Shown here piece by piece: positions 5,141-11,296 of a stretch of DNA of 11,296 nt; position 1 is the first letter of the stretch; the number at the start of each line of letters is the position of its first letter. The DNA comes from Pseudomonadota bacterium (GTDB lineage Bacteria; Pseudomonadota; Alphaproteobacteria; Paracaedibacterales; CAITNM01), in assembly GCA_026400695.1 (NCBI GenBank), contig JAPLON010000108.1:3221-14516 (forward strand), given 5' to 3'. The position numbers were made by a program, and so were the translations under genes. The notes beneath the pieces were generated by a model. That model worked only from the letters and a program-made list of their open reading frames with translations. It was not told the origin of the DNA and ran no database searches.

Positions 5141-6343
5141 TTACCTTAATTCAGCTATGGCTTTTTTTATTCTTTTGCAAGCTTTTTCTAAATTACTAAT
5201 GCTGGTGGCATACGAGATGCGAAAATATGGCGATAAACCAAAGCCATCTCCGCTGACTGTGGCAACATGGTGGTGTTCTAATAGATAGGTGCAAAAATCG
5301 TTGTCTGTTTGTAAAGTTTTTCCATCAATAGTGGTTTTTCCAATTATTCCTTTACACCCAATGTACAAGTAAAAAGCGCCGCTGGGTTTGATTAATTGCA
5401 GTTCTTTTATGTCGGCTAATTCATTTAATACAAAATCACGACGGTTGCTAAAACTTGAGCGCCATTCATTTAAAAAATCATGAGGGCCATTAATAGCAGC
5501 AATTGCTGCAGCTTGGGATATTGATGACGGATTTGAAGTACTTTGTGATTGTAGATTAGTCATGGCGTTAATAAGGTGACTAGGTCCTGCGCCATAGCCA
5601 ATTCTCCAACCGGTCATGGAATAGGCTTTTGAAACTCCATTAACTACCAGAGTGCGTTCTGCCAAATCAGGAGCAACATTTAAGATGTTAGTAAAATTTG
5701 TGTCATCGTAAACGAGGTACTCGTATATATCGTCGGTTAAAATAGAAACGTGGGGGTTAGAGCGTAATAGCTCAGCTAAGCTTAGTAGTTCATCTGCATT
5801 ATAAACGCAGCCAGTTGGGTTTGATGGGGAGTTTAGGATTAGCCATTTGGTTTTTGGTGTAATGGCTTTAGCTAATTGCTCTGCTTGCATTTTGAAATTA
5901 TTTTCGATTGAGCAATTAATAAAAACAGGTATCCCTTCAAATAGAGACACGATGTCAGGGTAAGAAACCCAATATGGCGCTGGAATGATTACTTCATCAC
6001 CTTTATTTAAGGTGGCCATCAGCGCATTGAAGATAACTTGCTTTCCACCTGTGCTTGCCATAATTTGTGCATGACTATAGGTTAGCCCATTATCCTTTTT
6101 TAGTTTTTGTGCTATTGCCGCTTTCAAATCAGCCGTTCCGCCTATTGCAGTGTATTTGGTTTGCCCTTTGGTCATGGCCTCTATGGCTGCTTCTTTGATC
6201 CATTGCGGGGTGTCGTAATCTGGTTCTCCCGCGCTTAAGCTTACAATATCTTTTCCCTCTGCCCTCATAGCAGCAGCTTTGGCAACCATTGCAAAAGTAG
6301 GGGAGGGTTTTATTGAATTCATTCGCTGTGCTAGGCTGACCAT
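5141..6343 (-). CDS. aatA: Aspartate aminotransferase (PLP-dependent, class I, Ib-type)
   Basis: Transfers the amino group between aspartate and 2-oxoglutarate in the cytoplasm, linking the TCA cycle to Asp and Glu pools. At 400 residues it is full length for the family. Visible features: SAGEPDYDTP (37-46), PYWVSYPD (123-130, W125 stacking on the cofactor), NSPSNPTG (171-178, with the conserved Asn 175), the DDIYE segment (204-208, Asp for the PLP pyridine nitrogen and Tyr 207), VSKAYSMTGWRIGY (237-250) with Schiff-base lysine K239, and YFRISYA (373-379) with R375 for the substrate carboxylate. The start ATG at 6343 has no Shine-Dalgarno, but MVSLAQRMNSIKPSPT fits the usual N-terminus; M8 is the alternative. 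Members of this subgroup may also act on prephenate or other amino acids, so substrate range is less sure than fold. It is divergent from the gene at 6412. Confidence 0.93.
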   Translation of the reverse strand: MVSLAQRMNSIKPSPTFAMVAKAAAMRAEGKDIVSLSAGEPDYDTPQWIKEAAIEAMTKGQTKYTAIGGTADLKAAIAQKLKKDNGLTYSHAQIMASTGGKQVIFNALMATLNKGDEVIIPAPYWVSYPDIVSLFEGIPVFINCSIENNFKMQAEQLAKAITPKTKWLILNSPSNPTGCVYNADELLSLAELLRSNPHVSILTDDIYEYLVYDDTNFTNILNVAPDLAERTLVVNGVSKAYSMTGWRIGYGAGPSHLINAMTNLQSQSTSNPSSISQAAAIAAINGPHDFLNEWRSSFSNRRDFVLNELADIKELQLIKPSGAFYLYIGCKGIIGKTTIDGKTLQTDNDFCTYLLEHHHVATVSGDGFGLSPYFRISYATSISNLEKACKRIKKAIAELR

Positions 6344-6411
6344 ATGTTTAAAAATTTATTGATTTCGGCCAAATGTAGCCAATTTTTAATAATAAATCTA
6401 GCAAGGGTATT
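6344..6411. promoter_or_regulatory. Divergent intergenic region between aatA and the epimerase-like gene
   Basis: Only 68 bp separate the two divergent start codons, so both promoters must overlap here or lie inside the opposite gene. It is AT-rich. AAGGG (about 6402-6407) just before the plus-strand ATG is a plausible ribosome site. I could not fix reliable -35/-10 boxes. Confidence 0.4.
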
Positions 6412-7305
6412 ATGGCAGCAACAGTTTTATTTACCGGTGGTAATGGCTTTATTGGTTCAAGCTTGGCAAGTTTTTTGTTTAATCGTGGGTATGAAATTGT
6501 TTTGTATACCCAAAATCCAAAATTGGTACCGCGCGATTATCGCGTAATTACAAATTTACAAGAGATTGAAAAATTACCCATGTTAGAGGCGGTGATCAAC
6601 CTTGCTGGTGCACCAATAATGAAAAGGTGGAGCAAGGAATACCAACAGATTTTATATGATAGTAGGATTGCAACCACCCTTGATTTGATATCAAATCTAC
6701 GTAAGTTTCAACGTATACCTAAAGTCTTTATTAGTGGCTCTTCAATTGGTTATTATTGGGGGCAGCAGCTTAAGTGCTACGAAGACACTCCTGTTCCAGA
6801 TGATGAAAATTTTTGTAACCGCTTGTGCGCAGCTTGGGAAGACTCTGCAAAATCTTTACTTGGGGATGACACAAGGCTTTGCTTTGCAAGGCTTGGTGTG
6901 GTGCTTGGTCCTAAGGGAGGAATATTAAGACGTATTGAAAATCAATTTCGTATGGGGTTTGGAACGGTTTTTGGTCAGGGTACTCAGGTTATGTCGTGGG
7001 TGCACATGGAAGATTGTATTAATGCATTTTGGCACATATTGCAAAATCAAGAACTTAGTGGGCCTTTTAATATTGTCGCTCCTAAAACGTGTACTAATAC
7101 TGAATTTTCTGATTTATTAGCAATGCAGTTTGGAAAAAAATCACCCAGATATTTGCCTAGTTGGCTAGTGTCACTTATTTTTGGGCAAATGGGAGAAGAA
7201 ATGCTGCTAAAAGGAGTTTGTGCGGTGCCGAATAGGTTGCAACAAAGCGGATTTTTCTTTAAGTATTCTGATATTAATAGCGCATTGCAAAGTTTTTATT
7301 CGTGA
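6412..7305 (+). CDS. TIGR01777-family NAD(P)-binding epimerase-like protein (YfcH/SDR39U1 type)
   Basis: Extended short-chain dehydrogenase/reductase of the YfcH group; the physiological substrate of this family is not firmly known. Evidence: the Rossmann motif TGGNGFIG (8-15), NLAGAPIMKRW (63-73; family NLAGxPI..RW), SGSSIGYYWG (108-117, the position of the SDR Ser/Tyr region), RLGVVLGPKGG (160-170), the family-typical MSWVHMEDC (194-202), and a C-terminal DUF1731-like piece, with GEEMLLKG (261-268) and GFFFKY (280-285). At 297 residues it is full length. The ATG at 6412 follows AAGGG by 4-5 nt and places the glycine motif near the N-terminus as expected. The Smr-domain gene starts 10 bp after its stop, so the two are probably cotranscribed. 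Family call secure, biochemical role open. Confidence 0.92.
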   Translation: MAATVLFTGGNGFIGSSLASFLFNRGYEIVLYTQNPKLVPRDYRVITNLQEIEKLPMLEAVINLAGAPIMKRWSKEYQQILYDSRIATTLDLISNLRKFQRIPKVFISGSSIGYYWGQQLKCYEDTPVPDDENFCNRLCAAWEDSAKSLLGDDTRLCFARLGVVLGPKGGILRRIENQFRMGFGTVFGQGTQVMSWVHMEDCINAFWHILQNQELSGPFNIVAPKTCTNTEFSDLLAMQFGKKSPRYLPSWLVSLIFGQMGEEMLLKGVCAVPNRLQQSGFFFKYSDINSALQSFYS

Positions 7306-7315
7306 AGTTTTTTTT

Positions 7316-7792
7316 ATGACTAAAAAACTTACTTCGCAAGACCAAGAGTTGTGGGCAAGTTTTACCAAGGATGTTCATCGTACAAAATGTGACAAGGTAA
7401 TCCCTGAGGAATCAAAGTTTGTTAAAGCTTCTGAAAAACTTCAGTTACCTATGCCTCATGTGAAAGTAACTCAAAAAGTTGCTGTGTTGCATGCAAACGA
7501 ACTTAGAAACATTCGCACTGAAGGCCGTATAGATTTGCACGGGTTTACTCAAGTTTTAGGTGAACAGGCCTTAAGAGATTTTTTAAAAAATTCAGTATAT
7601 AAAGATTGGCGTTGGGTTATTGTTATTACAGGAAAGGGCTCTCCAGATAATCCCAGTATTTTGCGTGAACAGGTTCCAAAGTGGTTACAAAGTATGCCTG
7701 AGTTAGTTACAGGTTACGCATTTGCTGCGCCAAATGATGGCGGTGCCGGGGCATTTTATGTAAAAATTCGCAGAAAAATTCGATATAAATAA
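7316..7792 (+). CDS. Stand-alone Smr-domain protein, 158 aa
   Basis: Smr (small MutS-related) domain protein. Characterised Smr domains are nicking endonucleases on DNA or mRNA; for short alphaproteobacterial forms like this the target is unknown. The start at 7316 is chosen over the in-frame ATG at 7220 because the latter lies inside the preceding gene and adds unrelated sequence; a weak GTGAAG stands upstream. The N-terminal 65 residues are charged linker (ELWASFTKDV opening, common in this group). The Smr domain covers about 68-155: IDLHG (72-76), then ITGKGSP (104-110), and the closing GGAGAFYVKIRR (142-153). It lacks MutS ATPase domains, as is normal for this class. It follows the epimerase-like gene by 10 bp. 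No convincing intrinsic terminator was found after it. Confidence 0.92.
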   Translation: MTKKLTSQDQELWASFTKDVHRTKCDKVIPEESKFVKASEKLQLPMPHVKVTQKVAVLHANELRNIRTEGRIDLHGFTQVLGEQALRDFLKNSVYKDWRWVIVITGKGSPDNPSILREQVPKWLQSMPELVTGYAFAAPNDGGAGAFYVKIRRKIRYK

Positions 7793-7807
7793 GTAAAAAT
7801 AGGTCTT

Positions 7808-7823
7808 TACAATTTTAATTGTA
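7808..7823. repeat. Short dyad TACAATT-TT-AATTGTA
   Basis: A 7-bp inverted repeat with a 2-nt centre lies 16 nt after the smr stop and about 135 bp before rseP. The two-base loop and AT content argue against a terminator; operator-like symmetry or chance are both possible. A second, longer-range pairing GTGTGG (7829-7834) with CCACAC (7856-7861) follows it. Confidence 0.3.
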
Positions 7824-7934
7824 CTTTGGTGTGGTTAAATTTTTGTACTGAATTGCCACACAGGCGGGTGAAAACTAAATATATTTAAAGATTAGCTAAA
7901 AAACCCCCTTTTATTTCTCACCGATATAACGTAA

Positions 7935-7948
7935 CACTATATATAGTG
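7935..7948. promoter_or_regulatory. Perfect 14-bp palindrome just upstream of rseP
   Basis: CACTATATATAGTG is perfectly self-complementary and sits 10 nt before the annotated ATG of rseP (28 nt before a TTG alternative). The position suits an operator for the rseP-bamA unit or an mRNA hairpin near the ribosome site. No known binding consensus is claimed, and no -35 box was found to pair with its TATA core. Confidence 0.4.
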
Positions 7949-7958
7949 CCAGATATTT

Positions 7959-9077
7959 ATGCAGGAGACGTTAGTCTTGTTCACGTGGATCTTAGAGTAT
8001 TTTTTGCCGTTCATTGTTTTATTATCTGTAATTGTTTTTGCACATGAATGGGGGCATTTTTGGTTTGCAAGAAGAAACAAAGTTAAAGTTGAAAATTTTG
8101 CTATTGGTTTTGGGCCAGAATTATTTGGCTTTACTGACAGACTTGGTACTAGGTGGTCGTTTAATATAGTTCCATTGGGCGGGTACGTTAAAATGCTTGG
8201 CGATGCCGATGCTACTAGTGCTACTGCTGATGCTGGTATTATTAGCCAACTAACCGAGGAAGAACGAAATCAAACTCTGCATTCAAAAACTCCATGGCAA
8301 CGTATTCAAGTTGCTTTTGGTGGTCCATTGGCTAATTTTGTTTTTGCAATTTTAGCAATGATTATTTTGTTTGCTGCTTATGGTAAGCCAATTACACCAC
8401 CAGTTGTTGGGTTTGTTGAGCCTACAGGAATTGGTGCAAAAAACGGATTAATGGCAAATGATCGTATTGTTAGCGTGAATGATGAAGCTATCTATGAATT
8501 TGGAGAAATTTTACCATTTATTCGCAGTGGTAAGCACAGCGAACTCGTCGTTAAGGTTGAGCGCGATGGTAAACAAGTTGACTTAAAAATTCCTCTTACT
8601 GAGAAAGTCTTAGGAATTGCTCCAAGACCTGCAATGGAATTTAAAAAAATCGCACTTTCAAACGTTGTGCCTGAGTCATTTTCAACCTTTTGGTTTATGA
8701 GCAAATCAATTGTCGTAGGTCTAGGTGAACTAATCACCGGTCAACGCAAAGGCAAAGAACTGGGTGGTATGCTTGCAATTGGTGATATGGCAGCCCAAAG
8801 TGTGAAAATTGGTGTGGGAGCCATGCTTTGGTTTATGATTTTGATGTCGATTAATTTAGGCGTGCTGAATTTATTCCCAATTCCAGTATTAGATGGCGGG
8901 CAAATTTTAATGACAGCAATCGAATGGGTAATCCGTCGCCCAATTCCTGAAATAGTTCAAAAGATTGTTTTTGGCACTGGGTTTGCAATGGTTATCAGTT
9001 TAATGATTTATTCCACATGGAATGATTTAATGCGTTTTAAAATATTTCAAATGATTCGAGGATGGTTACCTTTATGA
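7959..9077 (+). CDS. rseP: RIP metalloprotease RseP (site-2 protease)
   Basis: Inner-membrane zinc protease that cuts substrates within the membrane, classically anti-sigma factors and remnant signal peptides. Visible: an N-terminal membrane segment with HEWGH (29-33, zinc ligands and catalytic Glu), FAIGFGPELFG (47-57), PLGGYVKMLGD (72-82), a second hydrophobic segment (about 121-140), a single PDZ domain (about 145-213, with NDRIVSVND), and a C-terminal segment with NLFPIPVLDGG (304-314, the Asp zinc ligand D312) and a last membrane segment (about 335-352). At 372 residues it is typical for alphaproteobacteria. Start choice: the ATG at 7959 has no upstream Shine-Dalgarno, whereas GGAG at 7964-7967 lies 9 nt before an in-frame TTG at 7977 that would give a family-like N-terminus; TTG may be the true start. 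The stop overlaps the bamA start by 4 nt (ATGA), implying translational coupling. Confidence 0.95.
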   Translation: MQETLVLFTWILEYFLPFIVLLSVIVFAHEWGHFWFARRNKVKVENFAIGFGPELFGFTDRLGTRWSFNIVPLGGYVKMLGDADATSATADAGIISQLTEEERNQTLHSKTPWQRIQVAFGGPLANFVFAILAMIILFAAYGKPITPPVVGFVEPTGIGAKNGLMANDRIVSVNDEAIYEFGEILPFIRSGKHSELVVKVERDGKQVDLKIPLTEKVLGIAPRPAMEFKKIALSNVVPESFSTFWFMSKSIVVGLGELITGQRKGKELGGMLAIGDMAAQSVKIGVGAMLWFMILMSINLGVLNLFPIPVLDGGQILMTAIEWVIRRPIPEIVQKIVFGTGFAMVISLMIYSTWNDLMRFKIFQMIRGWLPL

Positions 9078-11296
9078 TAAAAATTTTATGTGTTCTATTG
9101 TTGTCTTTTGGCCTTGTATATGGTGATGGGCAAAAAATTTCTCAGATTAGTATCAGCGGAAATAATCGTATTGAGAATCAAACTATACTTTCATATCTGC
9201 CGGTAAAGGTTGGGGATACGGTTGATGTTGATAAGCTTGATCAATGTTTAAAATCATTATTTGATACTGGTTATTTTCATGATGTAAAAGTGCATCGTGA
9301 AGGGTCAATTGTTGTAATTGAAGTAGAAGAAAATGCCATCATCAATAAAATTGCTTACGAAGGCAATGAAAAGGTTAAGGATGCTGACTTTAAAAAAGAA
9401 ATTCAATTGCGCCCTAGGGAAGTTTTATCATATGCAAAAATTCAAGCAGCACAACAAAGAATTCTAGAAATTTATAGACGCCTTGGTCGTTTCAGCGCAA
9501 AGGTTGATCCGAAAATTATTCGCTTGCCTGAAAATCGTATTGATTTGGTTTTTGAAATAGAAGAAGGTCCGACTACATTTATTCGTAAAGTAAATTTCTT
9601 AGGTAACAAAACATTTTCTGGTTCTCGTTTAGAAAAAGTTTTGCAAAGTAAGGTTTGGCGCTGGTATCGTTTCTTTGTGAACGATGATCTTTATGATCCA
9701 GATCGCTTCCTTAACGACCAACAGGAAATCAAAAGATTTTATAATGACAATGGCTTTCCTGACATGCGCATAATCTCTGCTATTGCAGAGCTTAGCCCAG
9801 ATAAAACAGCATATTTTTTAACTTTTACAATTGATGAAGGTCGTAAATATCAGTTTGGTGATGTTAAGATTGCCTCTGAAATTAAGTCGGTAGATATTGA
9901 AAAACTTAAAGAGTGTGTATTGATTGAAAAAGGTGAGAACTATAGTGGTTTAGTAATAGATAAATCAATTAAAGAACTTACTGAAGCATTAGGTACTATG
10001 GGTTATGCCTTTATTAACATAGAACCAGATATTAGTAAAAATGCTGAGACTGGTGTGGCTGATATAGTCTTTAATGTTAAAGAAGGTCCTAAGGTTTATA
10101 TTGAAGATATTACCATAAAAGGTAACGATCGTACCCGTGATCATGTGATTAGGCGTGAAATTAGAATTCATGAAGGTGATGCTTATAACAGTAAGAAAAT
10201 TAAAGATGCAGAACGGGCATTGAAAGGTATTGGATATTTTAAAGAAGCACACGTGCAACCAGAAGAAGGTTCAGCAAGTGATAAAGCCAAATTGAATGTT
10301 GAAGTTGAAGAACAAAAAACTGGAGAATTAAACTTCGGTTTGGGATATTCAACACTTGATGGTCCGTTTATTTCATTTACAGCCAAAGAGCGTAATTTCC
10401 GTGGTAATGGTCAAACAGTGCGCGGCGGAGCAATGATTTCTAAGAAAAGTATGAGCTGTGACGTTGGAATGGATGAGCCTGCGTTCTTGGATAGAGATTT
10501 GCTTGGAACTGTAACCGTTTCGGCAAGGCAAGATAAATATTCAAGATCTCATAAAAATAATACGCTGGGATCTAACTTTGGATTAGCTTATGACTTGAGT
10601 GAAATGTGGTGGCAGAATGTTGGATATAACATTCGCTCTGAAAAAATTACAGGCATTAATAGCGATGCTTCTTCAATTATGAAATCACAAGCTAAAAGCG
10701 CTATGTTATCTGAAGTAACCCAAACAATTCACTTTGGAAAACTAGATAATAAATATAACCCAACAAAAGGTTATGATTTGAGTTATGAAACAGGCTTTGC
10801 TGGTGTTGGTGGTACTGTTAAGTACTTGCAACATGTTTGGGGAATAAAGGGGTATTATCCAATAGTAAGTGAGGATTTTGTCCTAAAAGGATCAGCTCAA
10901 ACCGGTGTAATGCAAAAAATGGGCAAGACCATACGCATTGTAGATAGCTTCCAAATGGGGTATACAGACTTACGCGGGTTTGACTTCCAAGGTGTTGGTC
11001 CCCGTGATAAGGTCACCAAAGATCCTTTGAATGGTACCAGAATGTGGCGTGCAAGCGTAGAACTTAAATTCCCATCTGGTTTGCCAGATGACTGGAAAAT
11101 AAGCGCAAGTATCTTTAATGATTGGGGTTGCTTATGGGATCCTGGACAAACAGATAAAAATTCTATAAGTGATAGGAAGATAAGAGCGGCAGCAGGTATG
11201 GGTATCTTGTGGACATCTCCGTTTGGACCAATTGGTGTAACTTATGCTATTCCGTACATGAGCCAGAAATATGATGAAAAGAGATCTATTCAGTTG
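9074..11296 (+). CDS. bamA: Outer membrane assembly factor BamA, extreme C-terminus outside the window
   Basis: Central subunit of the BAM complex, which folds beta-barrel proteins into the outer membrane. The frame is open for 741 codons from the ATG at 9074 to the window end. A signal peptide (MIKILCVLLLSFGLVYG) would be cut after G17. Five POTRA repeats follow, beginning at about residues 20, 86, 165, 257 and 340, each with the expected I-x-x-[IV]-x-[IF]-x-GN/G pattern and the turn before the second helix; POTRA5 starts KVYIEDITIKGNDR. The 16-strand barrel runs from about 413 (GELNFGLGYS) on, with the loop-6 motif LRGF (633-636; canonical VRGF/Y). The end GPIGVTYAIPYM shows the penultimate strands, so only about ten to twenty residues are missing. 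There is no own promoter visible: it starts inside the rseP stop codon. Assignment certain. Confidence 0.97.
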   Translation, partial: MIKILCVLLLSFGLVYGDGQKISQISISGNNRIENQTILSYLPVKVGDTVDVDKLDQCLKSLFDTGYFHDVKVHREGSIVVIEVEENAIINKIAYEGNEKVKDADFKKEIQLRPREVLSYAKIQAAQQRILEIYRRLGRFSAKVDPKIIRLPENRIDLVFEIEEGPTTFIRKVNFLGNKTFSGSRLEKVLQSKVWRWYRFFVNDDLYDPDRFLNDQQEIKRFYNDNGFPDMRIISAIAELSPDKTAYFLTFTIDEGRKYQFGDVKIASEIKSVDIEKLKECVLIEKGENYSGLVIDKSIKELTEALGTMGYAFINIEPDISKNAETGVADIVFNVKEGPKVYIEDITIKGNDRTRDHVIRREIRIHEGDAYNSKKIKDAERALKGIGYFKEAHVQPEEGSASDKAKLNVEVEEQKTGELNFGLGYSTLDGPFISFTAKERNFRGNGQTVRGGAMISKKSMSCDVGMDEPAFLDRDLLGTVTVSARQDKYSRSHKNNTLGSNFGLAYDLSEMWWQNVGYNIRSEKITGINSDASSIMKSQAKSAMLSEVTQTIHFGKLDNKYNPTKGYDLSYETGFAGVGGTVKYLQHVWGIKGYYPIVSEDFVLKGSAQTGVMQKMGKTIRIVDSFQMGYTDLRGFDFQGVGPRDKVTKDPLNGTRMWRASVELKFPSGLPDDWKISASIFNDWGCLWDPGQTDKNSISDRKIRAAAGMGILWTSPFGPIGVTYAIPYMSQKYDEKRSIQL

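Noticed and set aside
7793..7958. Intrinsic terminator between smr and rseP
   Set aside because: The dyads at 7808-7823 and 7829-7861 lack a following T-tract or a stable GC-rich stem, so read-through into rseP cannot be excluded.
8492..8737. 81-aa minus-strand frame inside rseP
   Set aside because: Antisense shadow of the PDZ-coding region; no SD or protein features.
9989..10386. Minus-strand frames inside bamA
   Set aside because: Antisense to POTRA domains in an intact 741-codon bamA frame; coding evidence is all on the plus strand.

Overview
The window is AT-rich Gram-negative DNA (outer-membrane assembly gene bamA, RseP site-2 protease, murein-recycling kinase AnmK). The RseP, aspartate aminotransferase and BamA sequences look alphaproteobacterial. 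Low G+C, a palindromic repeat of the GGATTCCCGC...GCGGGAAT class inside an ORF, and a run of unrecognised secreted Cys-rich and low-complexity proteins suggest a host-associated lineage such as Holosporales or Rickettsiales. That placement is inference; no rRNA or other phylogenetic marker was checked.

Layout. (1) 1-849, minus: anmK, missing its C-terminal part at the window edge. (2) 957-4984, minus: six consecutive small genes, each apparently separate, with 100-265 bp gaps, a GGAG Shine-Dalgarno 5-9 nt before the start, and a predicted N-terminal signal or anchor. Four share an MKNFSIKN-like leader, two of them almost identical at the DNA level, while their mature parts differ strongly. 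I recognise no known family among the six. They carry a 90-nt tandem duplication, a hexanucleotide repeat, an Asp/Ser acidic stretch, Cys-rich or polybasic tails, and one in-frame 75-nt palindromic element. (3) 5141-6343, minus: PLP-dependent aspartate aminotransferase. (4) 6412-7792, plus: a TIGR01777-type NAD(P)-dependent epimerase-like protein followed 10 bp later by a stand-alone Smr-domain protein. (5) 7959-11296, plus: rseP overlapping bamA by 4 nt; bamA runs off the window just short of its expected C-terminus.

How it fits together. The right half is core metabolism and envelope biogenesis: RseP is an inner-membrane protease and BamA inserts outer-membrane proteins, and their adjacency is an established alphaproteobacterial arrangement. 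The left half between anmK and the aminotransferase is an accessory island of leader-sharing exported proteins, the most likely place for something undescribed. It looks like a locally amplified, fast-diverging secreted family, possibly host-interaction factors, though nothing in the sequence proves a function. Three good intrinsic-terminator-like hairpins (912-943, 3880-3900, 4677-4698) separate units in it.

No gene-free stretch exceeds 300 bases; the longest is 4441-4705. I saw no tRNA, rRNA, CRISPR array, transposase or prophage gene.
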